Below are positions 23,895-36,188 of a DNA stretch of 64,000 bases, piece by piece. This DNA is from Ephydatia muelleri. Taxonomy: Eukaryota > Porifera > Demospongiae > Spongillida > Spongillidae. The notes beneath the pieces are model-generated. The model was not told the origin of the DNA. It was given only the letters and a program-made list of their open reading frames with translations, and ran no database searches. Numbering within the stretch: position 1 is the stretch's first letter; each line of letters starts with the position of its first letter. The translations under genes were made by a program, and so were the position numbers. The stretch covers positions 6,480,205-6,544,204 of the forward strand of contig JABACO010000005.1 of the NCBI GenBank assembly GCA_013339895.1. The letters are read 5' to 3'.

Positions 23895-26062
23895 GTTGTT
23901 CTATTGAAATATTGATGTGCGCATAGTCTGAATAATAAGTGCCTGTAAAAGTTTAGCTATGTGAATTATTCTTTTACAAATGCATATCATTACTAGCGGA
24001 CGTGAGTGCCAATAAATGCCCCACTAAAATACTGCAGCGTTGCACTCCAAACGATTGTAATGCATTGCCAAGAATATTGACAAAAGGCCCTTCTTTTTCA
24101 GGATACCCCCTTTTCACTGCAGCTATGCATTTGGCCACTTCTGCTTTCTATAGTCAGAGATAGTGGACTAATGTTTTGTGTGTTTTTGTGTTGGATAATG
24201 ACTTACAAGTGCCTTCACTGATTTCTGTTTTCAGTAGATTGTTTTAGCAGATCCACAACTAGGTTTTTTTTTTCTCTCCATGTACCAAGGCCACATATGA
24301 TTCAACCTGCTGCAACACTTCCTGTGCATGCAAGGCATATTCGACGTCAACATGGATCCATGGAAGTCTTTCGTCTAATCACTTCGAATTTTGCAATATA
24401 AGAAGGGGTAGCATCTTACTGTTGGTCTTTATATCACATTATACTTACATTTGTAATGTGTACATTGTAACATTATATAAATGTGATTTTAGAGCTCCTA
24501 CCTCAATTTCATTCCATGCATGCTCTATCTGCTCTTTGAAGCGGACTAGTGCCAAATAAAAGTTGGTACCTATTTCGCTAACAAATCAGCTAAATACATA
24601 TGTGTCAACAATATTCACAATTTGGAACTCATTTTAAATGTTCTACCTCCCTTGTCCCCTCTGATCTTTAACCACACCTCACTGGCTGGTATACACCCTT
24701 CATGCCAGGTAAGCCTGCAACCATGACTTTAAAAGTAATTTCACTCTTACCTTTTTCATTTAAGAAGTGGACAATCTTATCTACCAGATGGGGAAAGGAG
24801 CTCCTTTGATTTCATCTCAACCCAAAGGAAGTGGAAATGTGAAGGGAGCAATCTCTCCTTTGAGGTTATCACCCACAATGTGGCTGGAGAGATGTAACGC
24901 ATCCCATTCTTCACTAGCCAGATGAATCCCTGATGATTACAGCCACCTGAAAAAGCAGTGAGTTACTTTTGCTGCATGCATTTATGAAATCATATATACT
25001 GTCATAGAAGTCTCAATCTATTCCAAGGTATAGCAAGACCAGCCTTTATTGCCAATACCTGAGCTGGACCAATCTCAATGGATGATGAGATGCTTGCAGT
25101 ATCCAACAAACATTCATCTTCATCACTAAGGGTGAGAACTTCTTTTTGGATGAGGGCAGATGCTTCTCCTCCACTGATGGTCCTTGAGCAGGCAGCTGTG
25201 GTTTGATGCTAATTGGTTTAGTTGACTTGGATGAATATCATTGGCTAAATTGAGGGTAGATATAATGTAACCTCACTACCAGTCAAAACATTTTCTTAAC
25301 TGCTCCTCCTGTAACAAGCTGTACAACACCTTTGTCGGGACTTGTACAGATGCATGGCCCTCTTCAGCAGCTCAGCAGCTTGTTTGTCCTCTCAGGTGTA
25401 AGGGATGGTACACACACTCATGCCCTTCATAATCACCAGTTCTAATGTCCCTGTTGCAACCAGCACAATGTCTTTCAACATCTGATAGCAGCAGGGTATC
25501 GCATTGGATGCTGGTCTGACATGTGCATGATGGAACCAAGGGACCATCGTCTGAGGAACAGGGACAGCTCACAGCACCAGATGCTACACTGTGTGCACTC
25601 TGTGAGGCACTTGGTGCATACCAGTGCACTGCACATCAATTTTAGTGGTTGTGAAAGAACGTTAGAACACAGTGCACACTTCAGCTCCAGTAAGATCAAC
25701 AGGTTGTACATGGTGGCCAAAGGTGGACTAGGCTCATGCAAGAAAGGTGGTGGAGAGACAATGTTCTAAAGATGAGCTATTAATGTATTTGGTGATATGC
25801 CTGCTTGGCGAACGCTTCCTGCTTTTGGTGTCCACTTGCACATGCACTGAATGCTTAAATACCTGTGCGCCATAATGTCCTATTATTGTACATGCAAGTA
25901 CCTTGATTGATGATCTGTATGTTTCTGCCACCGAAGTATACTGATTGTACACTTGCAATGAACCCCCTTCATTATGGCACTAATTGTTCTCTCGATCGAA
26001 TGCTTAGTAGAACCTTTCAGGATGCGCACCATAGAGGTGTTGACGTCAAAAGCGACTTCACT
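23895..26062 (-). pseudogene. RAG1-like transposase pseudogene, minus-strand copy
   Basis: On the minus strand this repeats, block by block, the plus-strand locus at 53760-56430: the HP-FC-x2-C/W-x2-H zinc region (about 26060-25900), RING Cys pairs (LKCALCSNVL, 25690 region), the zinc knuckle HCAGCNRDI (25470 region), the nonamer-binding-like region (25180-25030), the core start (24960-24500), and middle exons (24420-24030). Exon 1 and the C-terminal Glu-bearing exon are missing, and many stops and indels are present. Where the plus copy has an extra base near 54340, this copy reads through (CDTLLLSDVERHCAGC), so the two decayed independently. SRCR array position: between copies B and C. Confidence 0.75.
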
Positions 26063-26094
26063 TTTCCAATTAATTAAGAGTTTCTAAGCTTGCG

Positions 26095-26235
26095 AGAAAG
26101 TACTTGGCCTCATCTTTGCCATCTGAGCGGGTATTTTCTAGAGCCAAGCTTATTCAACAATGTCAAAGGTGGAATCTTCTCCCTCAGCGACTGGAGGCAT
26201 GCGTAATACTTAAGCACAATGCACACAGCAAAAAC
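26095..26235 (+). pseudogene. hAT dimerisation-domain fragment
   Basis: The frame KYLASSLPSERVFSRAKLI, followed by a WNLLPQRLEACVILKHN block, is the C-terminal dimerisation segment of a hAT transposase. Nothing of the upstream transposase is present. An identical copy lies at 33429-33569 through segmental duplication. Confidence 0.75.
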
Positions 26236-26400
26236 AGAATGATGCTTTTCACTCTTTGTCACTCCGGCTCAGTTGGAGTGACATAAAATGGAGTGACTTT
26301 CACTCTTTTTACGCTACGCGCTAAATAGTGTGACGGAGTGAATTGATACGGAGTGATTGTCACTCTTTAAAAATGTTCATGTAACGTGCCGTGTATTAAT
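26236..26400. repeat. GGAGTGA/TCACTCC motif cluster
   Basis: Several direct and inverted GGAGTG motifs lie within about 140 bp. A second cluster occurs at 31595-31690, and both recur in the duplicated unit (33580-33700 and 34970-35065). This looks like the subterminal repeats of another non-autonomous transposon that encloses the TG microsatellites. Confidence 0.4.
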
Positions 26401-26528
26401 AAGGAAACAGACCTCTATATCTCGTGCCCAGACCTTAAAGTACGTCTCACTGTTGCAGATCAATGACATCACCACACGGTTGGGGTAAGGTGTTTTTTTT
26501 CCTTAGAACAAAACAACTTAAAGGACTG

Positions 26529-26652
<124 letters not shown>

Positions 26653-26915
26653 TTTAGCTTAATGCATGCTGCGTAACTTATTTTTAAAAAGCTGCAGGGC
26701 GTAGAATCAGAGATAATATATAAAATCTCTGGTAGAATCCCACAAGTGTGATCCGAGCAATGATGCACAGAGATCAACATCTACCAAGACTGAAATTCAC
26801 TGAATGTTACGGAAAAAGCAGACCTCATCCAACAAAGCTTGAGTGAACGCTGTTATTTAGAAGGACTCTGCAAGCTACCAACAAGGTGACTCTCTGTGTG
26901 TGCGTGATGCCACCA

Positions 26916-29900
26916 CACTGTTAAAAAAAGGGTGTTGCCACAACACACTTAGGGGTGTTCGTACGCCTGTTTAGGAATAACACCCCATGGAGTGTAGTGG
27001 TAACCGCTCAGGAGTGTTACAGCCAACACCCCTGAAGTGTAGCCAATACACTCTATAGGGTGTTGACAAAGGCATCAATAGTTCGTGCATGCACCGTAAT
27101 CTTACGATACAACATAAATTGATCTTAATAAACTATACAACAACAGTTGATGATTTTAATAAAAAGTTGACAACAAATACAAACATACATGTACAACAAA
27201 ACTATAAACATGTCTTTAGGGCCTATACGACGATCGAGTAGTCCTGGAGTGTTTCTCTGCATGCTTCGGACACTAAACAAATGAAGGAAACACATGCATA
27301 TATATAACGGTCAGGTTCCAATATGAGACATGTCTAACCTTTTTAATTGAATCTTGGGTGCAGCCATCAGTCCGATGACGGTCATGTTCGCTAAGCAGAT
27401 CGGTGACAATAACAACGTCAATCGTACAGATTGTTAAGCTTACCTCGAAGGCTTGCTAGAGCCAGCGTGTCATATGACCTTTGTAAGGGCGTTCGCGACA
27501 AGGTACTTACCTGCCTTAAGCAGTGGCTCATTATAGTGGGTAGCGCAGCACACAGTAGTAGCCGAATTTTCCTTAGCTAGAGCGTATAAACAGGCATTCC
27601 GGTCCGATCGCGAACTGCTGTTCTCGATGAACTCTCTTCAAAGCGCTCAACTCGTCTTACTCAAATGCATCGCTCAACGCTGGAAGGAAACAAATAGCTA
27701 ACCAAAAAGTCGTGTAACACCGAACTTACCTGTTCATAAATAACAGAACGTGTTTCTAAAGGTCACGCATGCGCAACGAAATATATTTTTAGCATGAACT
27801 TACATGTATATTTGTTACAATTGTGGATAATCAACATGTCTCACGATGACAAGAAAGGACACAAATAGCTAGGGTACACTGTAGGTATTCAGGATGTCTA
27901 AGATATAGAGTTGTCCAAATGTGAGGAAAGCTATACAGGACTTTTGAGTAGTTCCAATTGCAAAAAGTGCACTTCTCTCAGAGTGTCCAACAGTATTTCT
28001 GTGTATGTATGAATGTGTGTGTACATGTATGCATACACATACACACATGAATTATACACATACACACATGTGCATGTGTGTTAATATGTGTGCATTGTGT
28101 GTGTGAATTCGTGTGTATGTGCGTATGTGTGTATGTGCATGTGTGCCATGTGTGTATGCAGGCCTGTAGCCAGGGGGTTGGTCAATCCCCCTTGTTTGAT
28201 GCCTGATTGTGAGGCCCCCCCCCCCCCTTTCATATTTGGCTAAATGTGAGGCCCCACCTCCCCCCTACCCCAACAGTCCTGCAGTCCTATTAATCGACCC
28301 CCCCCCCCTGCCAGACTTCCTGTATACGAGCCTGCGTATGCATGTGTACATGTGTGCATTGTGTGTGCATGTGTGTGTATGTGTTCATATGTGTAAGTGT
28401 GTGTCTGTCATGCACATGTGTGCATGTGTGTGCATGTGTGTGTGCTTGTGTGTGCATGTGTGAATGTCTGCACATGTGTGCATGTATGCATGGAGTGTGC
28501 ATGTGTGTGCATGTGTGTGCATGTGTGTGCATGTGTGTGCATGTGTGTATGTCTGCACGTGTGTGCATGTGTGCATTGTGTGTGCATGTGTGCATTGTGT
28601 GTGTGTTCATTGTGTGTGTTAGCATGTGTATACGTGTGTGTTGTGTGTGCACATGTGTGTGCATGTGTGTGTATGTGTATGTATGTGTCTGTACATGTGT
28701 GTATGTGTTCATATGTTAGCATGAGTCTGTCATGTACGTGGTACATGTGTGTGTGCATGTGTGTGCATGTGTGTGTGCAGCGTGTGTGCATGTGTGCATT
28801 GTGTGTGTGTGCATGTGTATGTGTGGCATGTGTGTGTGTACATGTGTGTGACGCACATGTGTGTATGTGTGTATACATGTGTGTGTGGTTATGTGTATTT
28901 GTGTGTGAGTACATATGTATGTGTGTACGTGTGTATACATGCATGCGCATGTGTGGTTATGTGTATGTGTGTGCAGCTCGTGTAAAAATTTGTACGTATA
29001 AGTGCATCTGTTATGCAAACATGTGCATGCATATGGACATTGTCAAACAATTAATAGTTATTGTATTTATCTCGTATCAGTCATTACACCAAACCAGGCA
29101 TACATTTTGACCGAAGTGTCACAAAAATGATATTTAATCCCACAGCAACACTGTACCTACAAAAAGGGTTCAAACACTGTCACTAGTGAAGTACTTTAGC
29201 CTACCCTTACAAGTGTTTGACAGCATTCATTCATCCAGCATATTTCTTCACGATAGTTATCAGGATCTGCATGTGTATATAGACATATGTAGCCGCATGA
29301 ATGCATGAACACTTTTAGCATACATCCAATGTTCAAGCTGCAACAGGTCTGTTAAATATTTTTTAAAGGACTACCTACATGCTTTCTGCTAGATGTCATG
29401 CAATATGCTGCTTCCTTGAGCTATATGTGATATTACATGCATACATATAATAAATACTTGTGAGTAATAATGTATATGTTCCCATGCCATTTTACTAGGG
29501 TGTGGTCTAAATAGAATCCAGATGAATTTTAATACACAGTCACTGTTACCACACAAGCACTGCCATTGTACTTAACCTTCACTCTCAGCACAAAGTGGCA
29601 TGCAGGATAATAAACAAGCTTGCATCAAATTTGACATTTAGCAGCATACTGGGGTACTACAACACGCTAGCGAACTATACACACAGCAGTGCACATACAT
29701 GAACATTGCACGCAAGCCTTCATAAGCAAATCGAGATTACATGCATGTATACGGTAATTACATGCTGAAAAAGCAGCGTGTAGGCCTACTAGTATACCTA
29801 CTAGATATCCACACGCGCACGCGCCCCTCGGGTCACCAACGCACGGGCGATGGCCAGCCTATGGTAGACGTTTTGTACTGGTACGTTGTGTCACATGTGT

Positions 29901-30238
29901 GCGTGCATACCACTTGAAGTCCAGTATCACCTCCAACTACGAAGTCACAGCTGCCATCATAGTCATATCATCTACCAAACCACGCCCTCTCCGTCAGAAA
30001 GTAATTACTAAACAAGACTGGGAACTATCCTACTGGGGTGTAAATGCGGTAAATCAGTGTTATGACAACACACCTTTAAAACGACCTAACACCCCACCCT
30101 TGCTGGGGGTTGCTCCTAACACCCTAACGTAGTCTGCCAACACCCCAAGATGTCAGCTCAACACCCTTGTGTGTTGCCCTCCTTGGGCTGTAACACCCCT
30201 CAAACCTAACACCCCTCGGGCCTTTTTTTTTAACAGTG
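26916..30238. mobile_element. CACTA-like non-autonomous transposon
   Basis: The left end reads CACTGTTAAAAAAAGGGTGTT and the right end is its inverse (TTTTTTTTTAACAGTG). Multiple GGGTGTT/AACACCC motifs lie in both subterminal regions (26930-27070 and 30080-30220). Dinucleotide CA flanks both sides. The duplicated unit at 34250 shows the uninterrupted sequence (GATGCCACCACCCTACCC), so insertion is demonstrated and postdates or spared one duplicate. CACTG ends, a 2-bp duplication and subterminal repeats fit CACTA/EnSpm-type elements. I found no transposase inside; the interior is repeats and unrecognised sequence. Confidence 0.75.
28010..28985. repeat. TGTGTGCATG minisatellite
   Basis: About 1 kb of degenerate TGTGCATG/TGTGTATG units interrupted by a C-rich part (28160-28320). 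Cys/Val-rich and His/Thr-rich frames here are artefacts. It lies within the CACTA-like element. Confidence 0.9.
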
Positions 30239-30462
30239 CACCTTACCCTCCCACTTACCTATACAGGTGATCAAGCTGACAGTCCACAATTAGATGTACC
30301 AAAATAGGGAAACATGTCCTACTATGATAGGTGTGGTCCTTGGGCCTTGTGTACAAGTATGTGAGGGAGTGTAGGGTGTGGTTGTAATTTTCTGGCTTCA
30401 TGTGTGTGTGTGCGTGTGTGTGCGTGTGTGTGTGTAAGTGTGTGTGTGTGTGTGTGTGTGTC

Positions 30463-30756
30463 TGCCGCATTACGCTCCTCAACGAAACGCGCTATGTACT
30501 CCTCTGCACCAGCTAAGTGTTCTATTGGTTCCCAGGTGTCATCTTCAGGCCCGAATCCTTCCCAGCGCACCAAATACTTAGGCACACCTTTTTCCTGTCG
30601 TTCGGCGATGATATCCTGAACGTTATACAAGTCCTGGTTGGCAGCTTTGTCGTAAGCGTGAAGCGGCGTTCGCTGAATTCCACCAGGTTTGCCATGAGGT
30701 TTCACAGGCTTTTTTGGCTCTGATACTTGTCGCTTTTTCGAATTCTTCGGGGGCAT
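30463..30756 (-). CDS. Small chromodomain protein
   Basis: An intact frame starts MPPKNSKKRQ (30756). It has a basic Lys/Pro-rich lead of about 40 residues and then a chromodomain over residues ~43-95: LYNVQDIIAER, KYLVRWEGFGPEDDTWEP, then a helix with EEYIARFVEERN. The expected aromatic cage residues (Tyr of LYNV, Trp of VRW, Phe of GF) are present, so methyl-lysine binding as in HP1/Polycomb chromodomains is plausible. After about 98 residues the frame runs into a (CA)n repeat, where a real stop or splice donor cannot be placed. It lies in an insert that the matching duplicate at 34640-34740 lacks, next to a 184-bp palindrome. Chromodomains also occur at the end of Ty3/Gypsy integrases, but a Met start and no integrase upstream favour a captured or stand-alone gene. 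Confidence 0.6.
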
Positions 30757-30907
30757 GCTGTGGAACGGGCAAGTGTGATTTTAATAATTTCAAGTTGACG
30801 TTATCTGTTATGAGGCAAGAGGATTCATGGCGGATGCTGTTGAGCCATACAATATTGCGTAATGTTTGTCGTAGAGTGCGATGCTTTGATTTGCGCCTTA
30901 TGTACAT

Positions 30908-31091
30908 CACTGCGCCACAGCATTTAGTATGCAGAGCTGTGCAGAGTCTGCATATCAACCATATGCAGACGGGTATCATTGAAGTGTTCATATGCAGACG
31001 TCTGCATATGAACACTTCAATGATACTCATCTGCATATGGTTGATATGCAGACTCTGCACAGCTCTGCATACTAAATGCTGTGGCGCAGTG
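30908..31091. repeat. 184-bp near-perfect palindrome
   Basis: Two 92-base arms meet without spacer at GCAGAC-GTCTGC (centre 30999/31000). Only about two mismatches are seen. The ends are CACTGCGCCAC and its inverse. It lies just upstream (minus-strand sense) of the chromodomain ORF. Confidence 0.9.
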
Positions 31092-31352
31092 TGCATCTTC
31101 CCAATAAACTAAAATGAATAGCATCTATAATAATATGGGCTGAGTATCTGTGATTGACGTGCTAATATTAAATTAAAATCGGATAAACCTGAAAAACCTA
31201 GGTAATCGCTGGCAAATTAATGATGCATAAATCGCCAAAATCGATTGCATGTTTCTAATAACCGATTTGCAAGTTGCTATAAACCTGAAAAATCGATTAG
31301 ACTTTTTTTCATAGTCGAAATAATCGATTTTAATTTTTAAAAAAGGTTACAC
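31092..31352. other. AT-rich insert sequence, no gene recognised
   Basis: Contains repeated AATCGATT-like words (31170-31335) in direct and inverted orientation. The duplicate unit lacks this part. Confidence 0.4.
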
Positions 31353-32142
31353 ACCTTAATAACAAGACGAAAGGTTACGGAAGAAAGCTGACTACGCCCA
31401 ACAAAGCTTGACGCGAACGTTTACGACCAGACTACTAAAATGTACGAACGAATATTTCTTTTATGGGTTGTTATCGAATCAAATTTATTAACGATTCACT
31501 TGATCGATCACGTGGCTAAATCACTAGGTTGTTGCGACAATTATTGGTACATGGTTTAAAGTCAATGAATCACACGCTAGATTCGCACGTGAGCTGTCGG
31601 AGTGAGAATGCGTGTGTGTTGATTATCACTCTGGTACGCTAATGAGTGGAATTCACTCCGTAAATGGAGTGTTATAGTTACAGCACTCCACATCAATGTT
31701 TATTTTTTTTAATCATAACAAAAGTGTTATAAATAGTACACAGCATACACTTAGACAAAAATAAATAATAATATTTGCTGTGTGCAAGGATGATGAATTT
31801 AGTTATACGTCTCCACTTCTGCGTACTGCGTACTGCATGCATAATCGGTGTATAATCATGTAATTTGTTTGCCATAACAATCAATCTAATTACATGTATT
31901 CACCAGCAGGGCTGACCTTCGGTAACCTGCATGCTGGTGACCCGTGAGATAAGTTAGCTAAATCAGGCAACTGTAGGTGAAAGAAATGAATGGCATTTTC
32001 TTTCCTTATAGCCACTCTCTGTACAAACCCAACCCTTGTGCAATAACAATGGACTATAGGGTGCCCCTGCCAGCCAACTCCAGAATGGCCTACACCACCA
32101 TCTCCAGAGTGGCTGGAAACACAACCTCCTGCATGAAAGGCT
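31353..32142. repeat. Segmental duplication unit 1, distal part
   Basis: Nearly identical to 34732-35507. Together with 25166-26915 and 30239-30465 it makes the first copy of a tandem duplication whose second copy is 32501-35507. Confidence 0.85.
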
Positions 32143-32500
32143 AAGGGGGGGGGGGGGGCAATTCGCTTCAGGTTCCATACGAAAAGTGGGGGGCGGGGGG
32201 CAATTCGCTTCAAGTTCCATACGAAAAGTGGGGGGGGGGGGGAGTCCGCTTCAGTTGATTGGCACACAGAAAATACGTTATCGTTAATAATAAACGGTTA
32301 TAATTTTGACCGAGGGGGGTGCTCAAGCACCCGGAGCACCCACCCCCCCCCCCCCCCCCCCCCCCCCCCCGGATACGCCACTGCATGCGTTTGTGAGTTC
32401 TCGTTGACGCGATAATTAATTATCTCTGGTCTATTTCGGCGCCCCCTCAACCCTGCGCCCGGGGACATATGTCCCCCCCCCCCCCTCGCTACGCCACTGC
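32143..32500. repeat. Poly-G/poly-C junction region with ~52-bp direct repeats
   Basis: Two and a half copies of a unit with CAATTCGCTTCAGGTTCCAT and a G run (32145-32250) are followed by a 30-base C run (32341-32370). Two terminus-like sequences end in TACGCCACTG (32383 and 32500). The second abuts the start of the duplicated unit exactly, suggesting transposon ends at the breakpoint. Confidence 0.6.
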
Positions 32501-33396
32501 TCCTCCACTGATGGTCCTTGAGCAGGCAGCTGTGGTTTGATGCTAATTGGTTTAGTTGACTTGGATGAATATCATTGGCTAAATTGAGGGTAGATATAAT
32601 GTAACCTCACTACCAGTCAAAACATTTTCTTAACTGCTCCTCCTGTAACAAGCTGTACAACACCTTTGTCGGGACTTGTACAGATGCATGGCCCTCTTCA
32701 GCAGCTCAGCAGCTTGTTTGTCCTCTCAGGTGTAAGGGATGGTACACACACTCATGCCCTTCATAATCACCAGTTCTAATGTCCCTGTTGCAACCAGCAC
32801 AATGTCTTTCAACATCTGATAGCAGCAGGGTATCGCATTGGATGCTGGTCTGACATGTGCATGATGGAACCAAGGGACCATCGTCTGAGGAACAGGGACA
32901 GCTCACAGCACCAGATGCTACACTGTGTGCACTCTGTGAGGCACTTGGTGCATACCAGTGCACTGCACATCAATTTTAGTGGTTGTGAAAGAACGTTAGA
33001 ACACAGTGCACACTTCAGCTCCAGTAAGATCAACAGGTTGTACATGGTGGCCAAAGGTGGACTAGGCTCATGCAAGAAAGGTGGTGGAGAGACAATGTTC
33101 TAAAGATGAGCTATTAATGTATTTGGTGATATGCCTGCTTGGCGAACGCTTCCTGCTTTTGGTGTCCACTTGCACATGCACTGAATGCTTAAATACCTGT
33201 GCGCCATAATGTCCTATTATTGTACATGCAAGTACCTTGATTGATGATCTGTATGTTTCTGCCACCGAAGTATACTGATTGTACACTTGCAATGAACCCC
33301 CTTCATTATGGCACTAATTGTTCTCTCGATCGAATGCTTAGTAGAACCTTTCAGGATGCGCACCATAGAGGTGTTGACGTCAAAAGCGACTTCACT
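32501..33396 (-). pseudogene. RAG1-like N-terminal fragment, duplicated copy
   Basis: An essentially identical duplicate of 25167-26062 covering the zinc region, RING, zinc knuckle and the start of the nonamer-binding-like part. It arose by segmental duplication, not by transposition. Confidence 0.75.
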
Positions 33397-33428
33397 TTTC
33401 CAATTAATTAAGAGTTTCTAAGCTTGCG

Positions 33429-33569
33429 AGAAAGTACTTGGCCTCATCTTTGCCATCTGAGCGGGTATTTTCTAGAGCCAAGCTTATTCAACAATGTCAA
33501 AGGTGGAATCTTCTCCCTCAGCGACTGGAGGCATGCGTAATACTTAAGCACAATGCACACAGCAAAAAA
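33429..33569 (+). pseudogene. hAT dimerisation-domain fragment, duplicated copy
   Basis: The same SERVFSRAKLI-type block as at 26095-26235, carried in the duplicated unit. One extra A follows near 33566. Confidence 0.75.
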
Positions 33570-33863
33570 CAGAATGATGCTTTTCACTCTTTGTCACTCC
33601 GGCTCAGTTGGAGTGACATAAAATGGAGTGACTTTCACTCTTTTTACGCTACGCGCTAAATAGTGTGACGGAGTGAATTGATACGGAGTGATTGTCACTC
33701 TTTAAAAATGTTCATGTAACGTGCCGTGTATTAATAAGGAAACAGACCTCTATATCTCGTGCCCAGACCTTAAAGTACGTCTCACTGTTGCAGATCAATG
33801 ACATCACCACACGGTTGGGGTAAGGTGTTTTTTTTCCTTAGAACAAAACAACTTAAAGGACTG

Positions 33864-33990
<127 letters not shown>

Positions 33991-34414
33991 GTTTAGCTTA
34001 ATGCATGCTGCGTAACTTATTTTTAAAAAGCTGCAGGGCGTAGAATCAGAGATAATATATAAAATCTCTGGTAGAATCCCACAAGTGTGATCCGAGCAAT
34101 GATGCACAGAGATCAACATCTACCAAGACTGAAGTCACTGAATGTTACGGAAAAAGCAGACCTCGTCCAACAAAGCTTGAGTGAAACGCTGTTATTTAGA
34201 AGGACTCTGCAAGCTACCAACAAGGTGACTCTCTGTGTGTGCGTGATGCCACCACCCTACCCTCCCACTTACCTATACAGGTGATCAAGCTGACAGTCCA
34301 CAATTAGATGTACCAAAATAGGGAAACATGTCCTACTATGATAGGTGTGGTCCTTGGGCCTTGTGTACAAGTATGTGAGGGAGTGTAGGGTGTGGTTGTA
34401 ATTTTCTGGCTTCA

Positions 34415-34531
34415 TGTGTGTGTGTGCGTGTGTGTGCGTGTGTGTGTGTGTGTAAGTGTGTGTGTGTGTGTGCGTGTGTGTGCGTGTGTGTGTGTAAGTG
34501 TGTGTGTGTAAGTGTGTGTGTGTGTGTGTGC

Positions 34532-34625
<94 letters not shown>

Positions 34626-34642
34626 GTGTGTGTGTAAGTGTA
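34415..34642. repeat. (TG)n microsatellite, long
   Basis: About 225 bp of TG with AAG and GC interruptions. In unit 1 the matching tract (30400-30462) is short and leads into the chromodomain insert. Confidence 0.95.
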
Positions 34643-35379
34643 ATTGACGTTATACACCCGGTATTGCTTTCTTTATCTGCGTACAAACCCACAAGCGCGA
34701 TCCGAGCTATGATATACGGAGATCAATATATAACAAGACGAAAGGTTACGGAAGAAAGCTGACTACGCCCAACAAAGCTTGACGCGAACGTTTACGACCA
34801 GTCTACTAAAATGTACGAACGAATATTTCTTTTATGGGTTGTTATCGAATCAAATTTATTAACGATTCACTTGATCGATCACGTGGCTAAATCACTAGGT
34901 TGTTGCGACAATTATTGGTACATGGTTTAAAGTCAATGAATCACACGCTAGATTCGCACGTGAGCTGTCGGAGTGAGAATGTGTGTGTGTTGATTATCAC
35001 TCTGGTGCGCTAATGAGTGGAATTCACTCCGTAAATGGAGTGTTATAGTTACAGCACTCCACATCAATGTTTATTTTTTTTAATCATAACAAAAGTGTTA
35101 TAAATAGTACACAGCATACACTTAGACAAAAATAAATAATAATATTTGCTGTGTGCATGGATGATGAACAATTAATTTAGTTATACGTCTCCACTTCTGC
35201 GTACTGCGTACTGCATGCATAATCGGTGTATAATCATGTAATTTGTAATCAATCTAATTACATGTATTCACCAGCAGGGCTGACCTTCGGTAACCTGCAT
35301 GCTGGTGACCCGTGAGATAAGTTAGCTAAATCAGGCAACTGTAGGTGAAAGAAATGAATGGCATTTTCTTTCCTTATAG

Positions 35380-35539
35380 CCACTCTCGGTACAAACCCAA
35401 CCCTTGTGCAATAACAATGGACTATAGGGTGCCCCTGCCAGCCAACTCCAGAATGGCCTACACCACCATCTCCAGTGTGGCTGGAAACACAACCTCCAGC
35501 ATGAAAGGCCTGGGAGGAGGCCAAAGAGGAAGTTGGTGA
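35380..35539 (+). other. Possible terminal coding exon, unknown protein
   Basis: After an acceptor (TTCCTTATAG at 35380) a frame of about 52 codons gives SHSRYKPNPCAITMDYRVPL then a Ser/Thr/Gly-rich end (MKGLGGGQRGSW) and a stop. The first duplicate (32012-32140) is nearly the same but truncated. I do not recognise it, and no upstream exon was found. Confidence 0.2.
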
Positions 35540-36188
35540 TTTACTCCATATTGTCATACTTATCATTATTACTACGTATTTAATCAGCCGAGAGATGGTT
35601 GTGGTGCATGCACATGGACGATTTTTTCATCAGTCTTATGCTTGACAATGTGGCTTATAGAGTGTGTGGACTATATAAGAGACCCTGTAAATTATTAAAT
35701 GATAGTTGGATTATATCAGTTATTCTGATGGATCTGGACAGGATAAGGGAGCAGAATGGTGGCACTCGTCTTCATCCAAATGGACTCACAAAAGTAAAGC
35801 AATGCAAGGCTGTCAGAGGCCTAAATATAACATATCAAGAAAGGAAGGGGGAAAAAAATTACCAAACAATTAAATACGAACATTCTGGTGTAAGAAGCAC
35901 GAAAACAGGATTTGACTGGGATGAGGCCAGGTAAAATGAAGTAGGCTATATATAGCACACTCAGCATGCTTTGTGCTAAAAATAGCATTTTACCCAGTCC
36001 CATTCCTGTCAAATCTTGTTTCTGTACTTTTTACACAACCACAGTCTTTCAAACTTTCTCGTATGAGGTACCGATAAACCAATTATTAAAATAATCTGTA
36101 ATTGGATTCATCAGTCTACGCAATGCCAATCCTCATCCGCCCCCCTGTTGAAGCGGAATAAGCAATCGCACCCACGCATCTTTCCGTA
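35540..36188. other. Upstream region of copy C with a small palindromic element (about 35870-36066)
   Basis: The arms at 35870-35925 and 35985-36066 are imperfect inverses (AACAGGATTTGACTGGGATG against CATTCCTGTCAAATCTTGTT), a MITE-like hairpin. The open frame 35599-35934 has no recognisable domain and partly overlaps the hairpin. The upstream block of copies A and B is absent before copy C. Confidence 0.5.

Noticed and set aside
35599..35934. 111-codon ORF upstream of copy C
   Set aside because: No recognisable domain, and its end lies inside a MITE-like hairpin. Not called as a gene.
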